A stretch of DNA of 13,561 nt from JAYPAN01 sp038123715. GTDB taxonomy: Bacteria > Pseudomonadota > Alphaproteobacteria > RS24. The position numbers and the translations under genes were made by a program. The notes beneath the pieces were generated by a model, which worked only from the letters and a program-made list of their open reading frames with translations, was not told the origin of the DNA and searched no databases. Positions within the stretch are counted from its first letter, which is position 1; the number at the start of each line of letters is the position of its first letter. Shown in pieces: positions 1-5,938 of the stretch. The stretch spans positions 1-13,561 of the forward strand of contig JAYPAN010000031.1 of assembly GCA_038123715.1 (NCBI GenBank), in the 5' to 3' direction.

Positions 1-71
1 GCCGCGCCAGCGATTGTCGGTTGCAGATTATGTGTCTTTCGCCTTATGCGCGAGTGGCACTGGTCAATATG

Positions 72-872
72 TTAGCGCAGGAAAGGTGCTTTCAGACTTG
101 CCAGCAAATCGCTGTCGGGCTGTTCGTCAAGACCCAGTGGCATGGTCTGTTGGCGCGCATTATCGGTCAGGGCATAGCTGGCAAACAGCCTGTCCCAAAT
201 CGACAGGAAAAAGCCGAAATTGCTCAGTGCCTCATCGGCACGGCGCGAATGATGAAGGCGGTGCATGTCAGGGGTGACAATCAGCTTTTGCAGCCAGCCA
301 TCAGCGCGCCCCAGCCGAATATCGGCATGATTGAACAGCGAAGCCGCATTGAGCAGGATTTCAAACATAATCACAATGGCCGGATGCACACCAAGCGCGA
401 CAATCGCCGCCGCCTTGATGGCAAAGCTAATCACCGCCTCGCCGGGATGAAAGCGCAAGCCGGAGCTGACATCCAATTCGCGGTCGGCGTGATGCGGCGC
501 ATGGAAACGCCAGAGCAGGGGGATTTTGTGGAACGCCCTATGTTGCAGATAGAGCGTCAAATCAAGCGCCAGCAGACAGATTAGCGCCTCAGTAAAAAAC
601 CCGAAAGGCAGCCAGCCGGTCAAGCCGCCGCCCATATTGAGCATGGCAATGGCGACCAGCCCACCCGGCACCAGCACCCGCAGCACAATGATATTGACCG
701 CGCCCAGCCCATAATTGGCAAAGCGGCGACCGGCAATTGCCCGTTCATTGCGACGCGGTATCAGACGCTGCGCCAGCAGCAGCAGGCATAAAACGCTGAT
801 AAAAATGGCAGGACGCCAGAAATCCACCCCGTCAATCATGCTCATCGCCCAAAATGGTGTGTCGCCAGCCAT
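72..872 (-). CDS. Sterol desaturase / fatty acid hydroxylase family membrane protein
   Basis: A 266-residue integral membrane protein of the fatty acid hydroxylase superfamily, whose members use a non-haem di-iron centre to hydroxylate or desaturate lipid substrates. The histidine clusters are all present: HRAFH at 111-115, HAPHH at 124-128 and HRLHH at 204-208, with the accessory FHP (141-143) and NH (181-182) that usually complete the iron ligands. Hydrophobic segments lie at about 20-36, 57-78, 89-110 and 147-175, so the His boxes should face the cytoplasm. Length fits the family. The start overlaps the TerB-like stop by one base (TAATG), which suggests translational coupling; Met10 or Met12 are possible later starts. 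The true substrate (sterol, carotenoid, hopanoid-like or acyl lipid) cannot be read from sequence. Family certain, specific function unknown. Confidence 0.9.
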   Translation of the reverse strand: MAGDTPFWAMSMIDGVDFWRPAIFISVLCLLLLAQRLIPRRNERAIAGRRFANYGLGAVNIIVLRVLVPGGLVAIAMLNMGGGLTGWLPFGFFTEALICLLALDLTLYLQHRAFHKIPLLWRFHAPHHADRELDVSSGLRFHPGEAVISFAIKAAAIVALGVHPAIVIMFEILLNAASLFNHADIRLGRADGWLQKLIVTPDMHRLHHSRRADEALSNFGFFLSIWDRLFASYALTDNARQQTMPLGLDEQPDSDLLASLKAPFLR

Positions 873-1333
873 TATGAAAACCGCGCCTGACGCAATCGGG
901 CGGCGGTTTCAACCGCCGCGCGGGTCAATCTGTCGACCGACAGCCGATTGGCGATGAGGTCGAGCAAATGCATTTCTTCCGGACTAACCTGCCCGTGACA
1001 GACGACAAACTCCACCGCCTGTGCATAGGCGATTTGCCCGTCACGACCGTTTTTAAGGGCTTGCGCGCATAGGTCGAGCAAAGTCTCCAGCCCGTCAGGC
1101 GCATCGGCCAAATCGCGCGCCAATGCGAGGCTTGCCGCCCTGTCTGTCGCCGCCATATCGGCAAGGCTGGCGGCACTGGCGGCCAGCGCGTCTATCAGTG
1201 CCAATTCTTCGCTTGATGGCACACCATCACATGCGGCCAGCACATAAAGGCAGGCAAGGGTCGCCTGTTGCGGCGCCAAGCTGACAGCATGATGGGACGC
1301 ATTTTCTGTAATGTCGCCTTTCATTTCCATCAT
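872..1333 (-). CDS. TerB-like (tellurite resistance family) protein
   Basis: A 153-residue soluble, mostly helical, alanine-rich protein that resembles the TerB family. It has two similar acidic stretches, ACDGVPSSEE at about 34-43 and CHGQVSPEE at about 112-120, which match the family's paired metal-binding loop/helix pattern. No signal peptide or membrane helix is seen. TerB-like proteins are often annotated under tellurite resistance, but most are not shown to confer it, so the name marks a family only. Three in-frame ATGs stand at the start (1333, 1330, 1324). An AGGA at 1334-1337 sits 9 bases from the third, so translation may begin at 1324 and give 150 residues. It is the upstream gene of a two-gene minus-strand unit with the hydroxylase-family protein and diverges from lysK. 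Confidence 0.72.
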   Translation of the reverse strand: MMEMKGDITENASHHAVSLAPQQATLACLYVLAACDGVPSSEELALIDALAASAASLADMAATDRAASLALARDLADAPDGLETLLDLCAQALKNGRDGQIAYAQAVEFVVCHGQVSPEEMHLLDLIANRLSVDRLTRAAVETAARLRQARFS

Positions 1334-1387
1334 TCCTATATGGCGTTACCGGCAGGCGCTGGCAAGCGGTTTTCCGCACCGGATAAG

Positions 1388-1416
1388 TTGACTTTGCCGG
1401 GCGGGCTGCTTAGGTT
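1388..1416 (+). promoter_or_regulatory. Possible sigma70-type promoter for lysK
   Basis: TTGACT (1388-1393) matches five of six -35 bases. A 17-base spacer leads to TAGGTT (1411-1416), which matches only three of six -10 bases. It is the best candidate I see in the 149-base divergent region 1334-1482 between the TerB-like gene and lysK. A second TTGACG at 1451-1456 has only TCAGAT (1475-1480) as a partner and lies very close to the start codons. No convincing minus-strand promoter for the TerB-like gene was found. Inference from hexamer matching only. Confidence 0.3.
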
Positions 1417-1460
1417 CCGGCACATATCGTACAGCCAATCGCCTGCGCCTTTGACGCACC

Positions 1461-1496
1461 GGTCAGGCAGATGGTCAGATAGATGGACAGACAGAT
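1461..1496 (+). repeat. 12-base tandem repeat x3 spanning the lysK start
   Basis: Three consecutive 12-base units: GGTCAGGCAGAT (1461-1472), GGTCAGATAGAT (1473-1484) and GGACAGACAGAT (1485-1496). Adjacent units differ at two or three positions. Each unit end plus the following G makes an ATG, at 1471, 1483 and 1495, all in the lysK frame because 12 is a multiple of three. The first ATG reads only three codons before TAG, whose last two bases are followed by GATGG containing the second ATG. The repeat therefore sets where lysK can begin. Confidence 0.85.
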
Positions 1497-3072
1497 GACA
1501 AGCCGCGAAGACGCCATTAACAGCAAGGCATGGCCTTTTGAAGAGGCGCGCAAATTGCTCGCCCGCATGGACGCGGCAGGCGATAAATCTGGCGTCGTGT
1601 TTGAAACCGGCTATGGCCCAAGCGGTCTGCCGCATATTGGCACATTTGGTGAAGTGGCGCGCACCTCTATGGTGCGACATGCTTTTTCGCTGCTGGCACC
1701 GGATATGCCGACAAGGCTGATTTGCTTTTCCGATGATATGGATGGTTTGCGTAAAGTGCCGGATAATGTGCCGAATGGCGACATGCTGGCAGCGCATTTG
1801 GAAAAGCCGTTGACTTCCGTGCCTGACCCGTTCGGCACGCATGACAGTTTCGGCGCGCATAATAATGCCCGCCTGCAAGCCTTTCTCGACAGTTTCGGCT
1901 TTGACTATGAGTTTGTCAGCGCCACGGCGCAATATCGCGCCGGTGCGTTTGATGACACGCTGCTTGCCGTGCTGGCCAATTATGACAAAGTGCTGGACAT
2001 TATTCTGCCGACATTGGGTGAGGAAAGGCGCAAAACCTATTCGCCGTTTCTGCCCATATGCCCTGAGACCGGCCGCGTGCTGATGGTGCCGGTCAGCGTC
2101 ATTGATGCGGCGGCAGGGCGGATTGCCTATCCGCACCCTGAAACCGGCGAAACGGTTGAAACATTGGTGACGGGCGGGGCGTGCAAATTGCAATGGAAGG
2201 CCGATTGGGCTATGCGCTGGACGGCGCTGGGGGTTGATTATGAAATGGCCGGCAAGGATTTGTCGGAATCGGTAAAATTATCCTCGCGGATTGCCCGCGC
2301 GCTTGGCGCAACCCCGCCAGAGGGGTTTTCCTATGAATTATTCCTTGATGAGAATGGCGAGAAAATCTCCAAATCGCGGGGTAATGGGCTGACTATTGAG
2401 GAATGGCTGGCTTACGCGCCGCCCGAAAGCCTGTCGCTTTATATGTTTCAAAACCCGCGCAAGGCCAAGCGGCTTTATTTCGATGTCATCCCGAAAGCGG
2501 TGGATGAATATATCAGCTTTGTCGATAAATATGCCGCGGCGGATGCGGCGCAAAAACTGACCAATCCGGCCTGGCATATTCACGCCGGTGCGCCGCCGGA
2601 AAAAAGCGCGCCGGTCAGTTTCGCACTTTTGCTCAATCTGGTGAGCGCCAGCAATGCCGACAATAAGCAGACTTTGTGGGGATTTATCGGCAAATATGCC
2701 GACGGTGCCAATGCTGAAAGCCATCCTTTGCTCGACCGGCTAATTGATTATGCGCTGGCCTATTATCGTGATTTTGTGGCGCCCAATAAAAAATACCGCC
2801 CCGCCGATGACGCCGAGCGCAGCGCATTGACCGAGCTTGATGCGCGCCTTGCCGCTTTGCCCGCCAATGCCGATGCGGAGACCATACAGACCGAGATTTA
2901 CGCGGTGGGCAAAGCCCATTTTGAGGAAAATTTGCGCGGCTGGTTTCAGGCGTTGTATCAGATTTTGCTGGGTCAGGATCAGGGGCCGCGTTTTGGTTCT
3001 TTCGTTGCGCTATATGGTTTGGCTGAGAGTCGCGCGCTGATTGCCCATGCCCTGCAAGCAGAGGCAGATTAA
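1483..3072 (+). CDS. lysK: Lysine--tRNA ligase, class I (LysK)
   Basis: Class I lysyl-tRNA synthetase, which charges tRNA-Lys in the cytoplasm. This archaeal-type enzyme replaces the class II LysS in many alphaproteobacteria. At 529 residues it has normal length. The Rossmann-fold signature is GLPHIGTFGE, with the HIGH-equivalent HIGT at 51-54, and the KMSKS-equivalent KISKS is at 294-298. The C-terminal part (about 320-529) is helical, as expected of the anticodon-binding region. Start choice is ambiguous: ATG codons at 1483 and 1495 are in frame and both lie in a 12-base tandem repeat without a good Shine-Dalgarno sequence. The later start would give MTSREDAINSK and 525 residues. The gene leads a plus-strand run into DUF952-pyrD-arsC, separated from them by 125 bases. 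Confidence 0.95.
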   Translation: MDRQMTSREDAINSKAWPFEEARKLLARMDAAGDKSGVVFETGYGPSGLPHIGTFGEVARTSMVRHAFSLLAPDMPTRLICFSDDMDGLRKVPDNVPNGDMLAAHLEKPLTSVPDPFGTHDSFGAHNNARLQAFLDSFGFDYEFVSATAQYRAGAFDDTLLAVLANYDKVLDIILPTLGEERRKTYSPFLPICPETGRVLMVPVSVIDAAAGRIAYPHPETGETVETLVTGGACKLQWKADWAMRWTALGVDYEMAGKDLSESVKLSSRIARALGATPPEGFSYELFLDENGEKISKSRGNGLTIEEWLAYAPPESLSLYMFQNPRKAKRLYFDVIPKAVDEYISFVDKYAAADAAQKLTNPAWHIHAGAPPEKSAPVSFALLLNLVSASNADNKQTLWGFIGKYADGANAESHPLLDRLIDYALAYYRDFVAPNKKYRPADDAERSALTELDARLAALPANADAETIQTEIYAVGKAHFEENLRGWFQALYQILLGQDQGPRFGSFVALYGLAESRALIAHALQAEAD

Positions 3073-3092
3073 GCAGGCGCGGTTGACGGCAA

Positions 3093-3118
3093 CAGGGTGA
3101 CGGTGCAGGGTGAAACTG
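3093..3118 (+). repeat. 13-base degenerate tandem repeat x2 between lysK and DUF952
   Basis: CAGGGTGACGGTG (3093-3105) is followed directly by CAGGGTGAAACTG (3106-3118), identical at 10 of 13 positions. A weaker third copy, GCGGTTGACGGCA (3079-3091), precedes them with one extra base and 8 of 13 matches. The array sits just after the lysK stop. The rest of the 125-base gap 3073-3197 holds a small GGCAG/CTGCC hairpin (3156-3171) without a T tract, and a GGCAA/TTGCC inverted repeat (3178-3194) just before the DUF952 ATG. Confidence 0.6.
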
Positions 3119-3197
3119 ATTTCTGAGGGCATATTGCCGAGGGAAAATATAGCGGGGCAGGCGGCGCTGCCAATTGCGGCAAGACCGGTTTGCCCCT

Positions 3198-3596
3198 ATG
3201 AATAAGTTTATGGCCGATATTGTTTACAAAATACTGCCGCAAGCCGATTGGCTGGCACTTGAGCGCGACGGGCAATTGCCGTTAACCGGCACGGATGCGC
3301 GTGACGGCTTTGTGCATTTATCCACCGCCCAACAGCTTGCCGGCACATTGCAGCAGCATTTCGCCGGCGCCGATAATCTGGTTTTGCTGGCGCTTGATGC
3401 GACGCAGATTGCCACTGATTTGAAATGGGAAGCCTCGCGCAATGGCGCGCTGTTTCCGCATCTTTACGCGCCCCTGTCGCGCCCGCATATAGTTGCCGAT
3501 TTTGCGCTTGATGATACCCAAACCGGCCCTGTCCTGTCGATCGCGGCACGCAGCTGGATTGACCAAAACCAGTGCGAAAGGGAGGTGGTTGGATGA
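3198..3596 (+). CDS. DUF952 domain-containing protein
   Basis: A 132-residue DUF952 protein, a small family of unknown biochemical role sometimes described as glutathione S-transferase-like by annotation pipelines. Recognisable family stretches are IVYKIL near 8-13, DGFVHLS at 36-42 and WEASRNGALFPHLYAPL at 77-93. No signal peptide or membrane segment is seen. The ATG at 3198 was chosen over an upstream in-frame TTG (3174). The ATG at 3210 (MADIVYKIL) is equally plausible, since neither has a clear Shine-Dalgarno. The stop overlaps the pyrD start as ATGA (3593-3596), indicating translational coupling. The DUF952-pyrD-arsC order recurs in alphaproteobacteria (my recollection), which hints at a shared need rather than a known pathway link. 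Confidence 0.85.
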   Translation: MNKFMADIVYKILPQADWLALERDGQLPLTGTDARDGFVHLSTAQQLAGTLQQHFAGADNLVLLALDATQIATDLKWEASRNGALFPHLYAPLSRPHIVADFALDDTQTGPVLSIAARSWIDQNQCEREVVG

Positions 3597-4684
3597 GCCT
3601 TTACAGCCGCTTGCGCCCTTTGCTGTTCACCCTGCCGCCGGAGCGCGCCCACCGGCTGACCATTAACGGGCTGAAAATGCTTGACCAATTGCGCGCCAGC
3701 CCGCCGGTCAATGACCATATTCTCGAACAAAGCCTGATGGGCATGACATTCACCAACCCGTTCGGCATGGCGGCCGGTTTCGACAAGGATGGCGAAGTCA
3801 TGGGCGGCGTGTTGAAAGCCGGTTTCGGTTTTACCGAAATCGGCACGCTGACGCCCTTGCCGCAGTCCGGTAATCCCGCGCCGCGTCTGTTCCGGCTGAA
3901 AGCGCATGAGGCAGTGATTAACCGGCTCGGCTTTAACAATCAGGGGCAGGTTGAGGCGCATTACCGGCTGGCGGTGTTTCGCGCCCGCCCGCGCTCGGAT
4001 ATTGGCGATATTGTCGGCGTCAATATCGGTGCCAATAAGGACAGTGCCGACCGGCAGGAAGATTACCGGCTCGGTGCGGTGCGCTTTGCGGGCATGGCTG
4101 ATTATCTGACGGTCAATATATCTTCGCCTAATACGCCGGGTCTGCGCGATTTGCAGGCCGATGACCAAGTGGGCGGTCTGATGCAATTGGTTCGTGAGGC
4201 AGCACCGGAAACGCCGATATTGGTTAAAATCGCGCCGGACTTGCCGCATGAACAGGCTTGCCGTTTGGCGCAGCTTGCTGTCTCCAATGGCATTGACGGG
4301 CTAATTATTTCCAACACCACCATTGCGCGCGAGGCGGTGGCCGACAGCCCGCATGCGGCGCAGGAAGGCGGCCTGTCCGGCCAGCCTTTGTTTGCAGCAT
4401 CAACCGACATGCTGTCGGCTGTCTATCGTGAGACCGGCAGCAAGCTGACTTTGGTCGGGGTTGGTGGTGTGGCATCGGCGCAGCAGGCTTATGAAAAAAT
4501 CTGCGCCGGCGCCAGTCTGGTGCAACTTTACACCGGCCTTGTTTATCATGGCCCCGGTCTGGTTGACCGGATGAAACGCGATTTGGCGGATTTGCTGCGG
4601 CGCGACGGCTTTGCCTCTGTCAGCGCGGCGATTGGCAGCGACCATGCGCCGCCATCAAAAAAGGGTCAATCAAATGAAGGTTGA
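3593..4684 (+). CDS. pyrD: Dihydroorotate dehydrogenase (quinone), class 2
   Basis: Oxidises dihydroorotate to orotate, the fourth step of de novo UMP synthesis, passing electrons through FMN to membrane quinone. The 363-residue length and the N-terminal extension (about 1-40, amphipathic helices for membrane docking and quinone access) are typical of class 2. Visible motifs are FGMAAGFDKDG (57-67), NRLGFNNQG (110-118), NISSPNTPGLR (175-185) with the likely catalytic base Ser178, GGLSG (259-263), VGVGGV (288-293) and QLYTGLVYHGP (311-321) for FMN phosphate binding. The start at 3593 overlaps the DUF952 stop by four bases, and GGGAGGT-like bases inside the end of DUF952 (3580-3586) serve as the ribosome binding site. 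The last 11 bases overlap arsC. All key residues appear intact. Confidence 0.97.
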   Translation: MSLYSRLRPLLFTLPPERAHRLTINGLKMLDQLRASPPVNDHILEQSLMGMTFTNPFGMAAGFDKDGEVMGGVLKAGFGFTEIGTLTPLPQSGNPAPRLFRLKAHEAVINRLGFNNQGQVEAHYRLAVFRARPRSDIGDIVGVNIGANKDSADRQEDYRLGAVRFAGMADYLTVNISSPNTPGLRDLQADDQVGGLMQLVREAAPETPILVKIAPDLPHEQACRLAQLAVSNGIDGLIISNTTIAREAVADSPHAAQEGGLSGQPLFAASTDMLSAVYRETGSKLTLVGVGGVASAQQAYEKICAGASLVQLYTGLVYHGPGLVDRMKRDLADLLRRDGFASVSAAIGSDHAPPSKKGQSNEG

Positions 4685-5030
4685 GATATTGCACAATCCG
4701 CGATGCTCGAAATCGCGGCAGGCGCTGGCTTTGCTGCAAGCGGCGGCGCAGGAAAAAGCACTGGATATTGAAATTATCGAATATCTGAAAACCCCACCGG
4801 ATGCGGCGCGTTTGGCCGAATTGCGCGATATGCTTGGCGTCACGGCACGCGACATGATGCGCCCGAAAGAAGCGCTCTATCGTGACCTTGAATTGGCTGC
4901 GGAAAGTGATGAGGCGGCGCTGTTGGCGGCAATGGCAGCGCATCCGATTTTAATTGAACGCCCGATTGTGGTGATTGGCAAGCGCGCCGCCATTTGTCGC
5001 CCGCCGGAACGGGTCGAGACATTATTTTAA
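4674..5030 (+). CDS. arsC: ArsC-family arsenate reductase (glutaredoxin-dependent type)
   Basis: A 118-residue thioredoxin-fold protein of the ArsC/Spx family. The NPRCSKSRQ motif gives catalytic Cys11. The three arginines that bind arsenate in the plasmid R773 enzyme have counterparts at Arg63 (MMRPKE), Arg96 (ERPIVV) and Arg109 (CRPPERV), which supports true ArsC over an Spx-like regulator. It is expected to reduce arsenate to arsenite using glutathione/glutaredoxin. No arsenite pump (arsB, acr3) or arsR lies in the window, so it is housekeeping rather than part of a resistance operon. The ATG at 4674 lies inside the pyrD end (11-base overlap), so translation is probably coupled. It is the last gene before the terminator at 5071. 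Confidence 0.92.
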   Translation: MKVEILHNPRCSKSRQALALLQAAAQEKALDIEIIEYLKTPPDAARLAELRDMLGVTARDMMRPKEALYRDLELAAESDEAALLAAMAAHPILIERPIVVIGKRAAICRPPERVETLF

Positions 5031-5070
5031 GCCAGCCGGATTTTGACCGCCCTAATCAGGGCTGCGACAG

Positions 5071-5100
5071 GTGCGGCGCAGTTCGTCGCACATTATTTTA
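5071..5100 (+). terminator. Intrinsic terminator after arsC
   Basis: GTGCGGCG (5071-5078) pairs with CGTCGCAC (5084-5091), giving eight base pairs including one G-U, around the loop CAGTT. A T-rich run follows (ATTATTTTAATTG from 5092). A smaller perfect hairpin, GCCCT-AATC-AGGGC (5049-5062), lies just upstream. Together they close the lysK-DUF952-pyrD-arsC unit. The same DNA would encode the GTG-started extension of the TetR gene, which argues against that start. Confidence 0.8.
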
Positions 5101-5105
5101 ATTGT

Positions 5106-5133
5106 TTGTTTTTTCTCACTTTTTGGATATTTT
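5106..5133 (+). promoter_or_regulatory. Candidate promoter for a leaderless tetR transcript
   Basis: TTGTTT (5106-5111) and TATTTT (5128-5133) are separated by 16 bases in a strongly A+T-rich stretch. Seven bases after the end of the -10-like box is 5140, the A of the TetR ATG. No Shine-Dalgarno-like sequence precedes that ATG, so a leaderless mRNA is a reasonable inference. The hexamers match the consensus only moderately. Confidence 0.4.
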
Positions 5134-5139
5134 GGCACT

Positions 5140-5805
5140 ATGAGTGTTCAGGATCAGTTGCAAACAGGCCGTCGCGCCTTTAACCGCGCCGATAATCGCG
5201 CGGCGATTTTGCAGGCGGCGCGGCAGGTTTTTGCTGAATTGGGGTTTGGCGGCGCGACTGTGCGCGATATCATCCGCCGCACCAATTTGGCGACCGGCAC
5301 TTTCTATAATTATTTTGACAGCAAGGAGAGCGTGTTTTCGGCGCTGAATGATGAAATCGGCACGGAGTTGCGCGCCAAGCTGTCCGAAGCGCGCCATGTG
5401 GCCAGCACATTTGAGCAATTTGTCGAAAACAGCTTCTACACTTATTTTACCTATTATGCCGACAATCCCGATTCCTATTGGCTGATACGCTCCAATCGCG
5501 GGCGTGGCGGGCATAATTCGGTAATGCCCGGCCCGCAAGTGCAAGCCGGACTGGAAGAAATGCGTAAAGATATTGAGGCGGCGATGGCGGAAGGCGTTGT
5601 GCCGCAATTGGATGTCGATTATCTCAATGCGTCGCTGGGCGGTGTGGCTTTTGCGGTTCTCGATGAAATGATGGAGCGCAAATCGATTGACCCGCAAGCG
5701 GCGGCACGCTTTGCCTCGCGGCTCATCATGGCCGGTGTGGACGGCTTTGACGGCCAGTCAGGCGCGGCAGATGCATCCGTCACCCTTGCCGCCAATGGTT
5801 CATAA
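5140..5805 (+). CDS. TetR/AcrR family transcriptional regulator
   Basis: A 221-residue DNA-binding repressor-type protein. The TetR_N domain occupies about 18-70: AAILQAARQVFAELGF, then the helix-turn-helix VRDIIRRTNLATGTFYNYF (41-59) with the family's typical YxYF end. The C-terminal half (about 75-205) is helical, rich in aromatic residues near 88-102 (FYTYFTYYADN), and should bind a ligand and dimerise; the ligand is unknown. ATG 5140 was chosen because a GTG at 5071 would translate through the terminator and add an odd hydrophobic leader. The gene stands alone between the arsC terminator and the esterase promoter. Its most likely target is the esterase downstream, itself, or both. The last ~15 residues are low-complexity Ala/Ser. 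Confidence 0.9.
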   Translation: MSVQDQLQTGRRAFNRADNRAAILQAARQVFAELGFGGATVRDIIRRTNLATGTFYNYFDSKESVFSALNDEIGTELRAKLSEARHVASTFEQFVENSFYTYFTYYADNPDSYWLIRSNRGRGGHNSVMPGPQVQAGLEEMRKDIEAAMAEGVVPQLDVDYLNASLGGVAFAVLDEMMERKSIDPQAAARFASRLIMAGVDGFDGQSGAADASVTLAANGS

Positions 5806-5819
5806 ATTGAAACATTTGG

Positions 5820-5848
5820 TTGACGCCCGCCTTGGCGCGCCATTTAAT
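5820..5848 (+). promoter_or_regulatory. Near-consensus promoter with palindromic spacer, upstream of esterase
   Basis: TTGACG (5820-5825; five of six) and TTTAAT (5843-5848; five of six) are separated by exactly 17 bases. The spacer contains the perfect 10-base palindrome TGGCGCGCCA (5833-5842), placed where a TetR-family dimer could block RNA polymerase. The core octamer GGCGCGCC also occurs inside the helicase gene (7682-7689 and 8064-8071), so the palindrome alone is weak evidence for an operator. A further TATAAT stands at 5865-5870 without a good -35 box. The rest of the 133-base gap 5806-5938 shows nothing else. Confidence 0.6.
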
Positions 5849-5924
5849 CTAAGCCTGAAAAAATTATAATCTGTCCCGATGGCGACGGGGCGCGCGATTT
5901 GGTCAATCGGCTCAATAATGTGGC

Positions 5925-5931
5925 AGGGAGG
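5925..5931 (+). promoter_or_regulatory. Strong ribosome binding site deciding the esterase start
   Basis: AGGGAGG with a seven-base gap to the ATG at 5939. It is the best Shine-Dalgarno match seen in the window and excludes the upstream in-frame ATG at 5879 as the main start. Confidence 0.8.
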
Positions 5932-5938
5932 TGCGGCG

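Noticed and set aside
51..59. Small palindrome AGTGGCACT near the left edge as a terminator for the hydroxylase gene
   Set aside because: Only four base pairs with a one-base centre and no T tract in either direction. Bases 1-71 show no supportable feature.
21..584. A 187-codon plus-strand open frame opposite the hydroxylase-family gene
   Set aside because: The opposite strand carries all three histidine boxes in proper order, whereas this frame has no family-like features.
1633..1644. HIGT in place of HIGH in LysK as a possible defect
   Set aside because: Class I lysyl-tRNA synthetases of this type commonly carry such variants; KISKS and the overall length are normal, so the enzyme appears intact.
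1336..2193. A 285-codon minus-strand open frame opposite the lysK 5' half
   Set aside because: Basic, low-complexity translation without domain features; it covers the HIGT region of lysK and the intergenic repeats. Judged an antisense shadow.
3174..3197. A TTG start for the DUF952 protein
   Set aside because: Two ATGs follow closely, and the family normally begins just before the IVYKIL strand.
3464..4249. A 261-codon minus-strand open frame opposite pyrD
   Set aside because: pyrD motifs are complete on the plus strand; the antisense translation is Arg/Gln/His-rich and unrecognisable.
4674..5030. An arsenic resistance island
   Set aside because: Only arsC is present, embedded in a housekeeping run with no arsR, arsB or acr3, and its codon use resembles that of its neighbours.
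5071..5139. A GTG-started N-terminal extension of the TetR regulator
   Set aside because: It would begin inside the terminator stem and add a hydrophobic leader uncharacteristic of TetR proteins; ATG 5140 gives a normal N-terminus.
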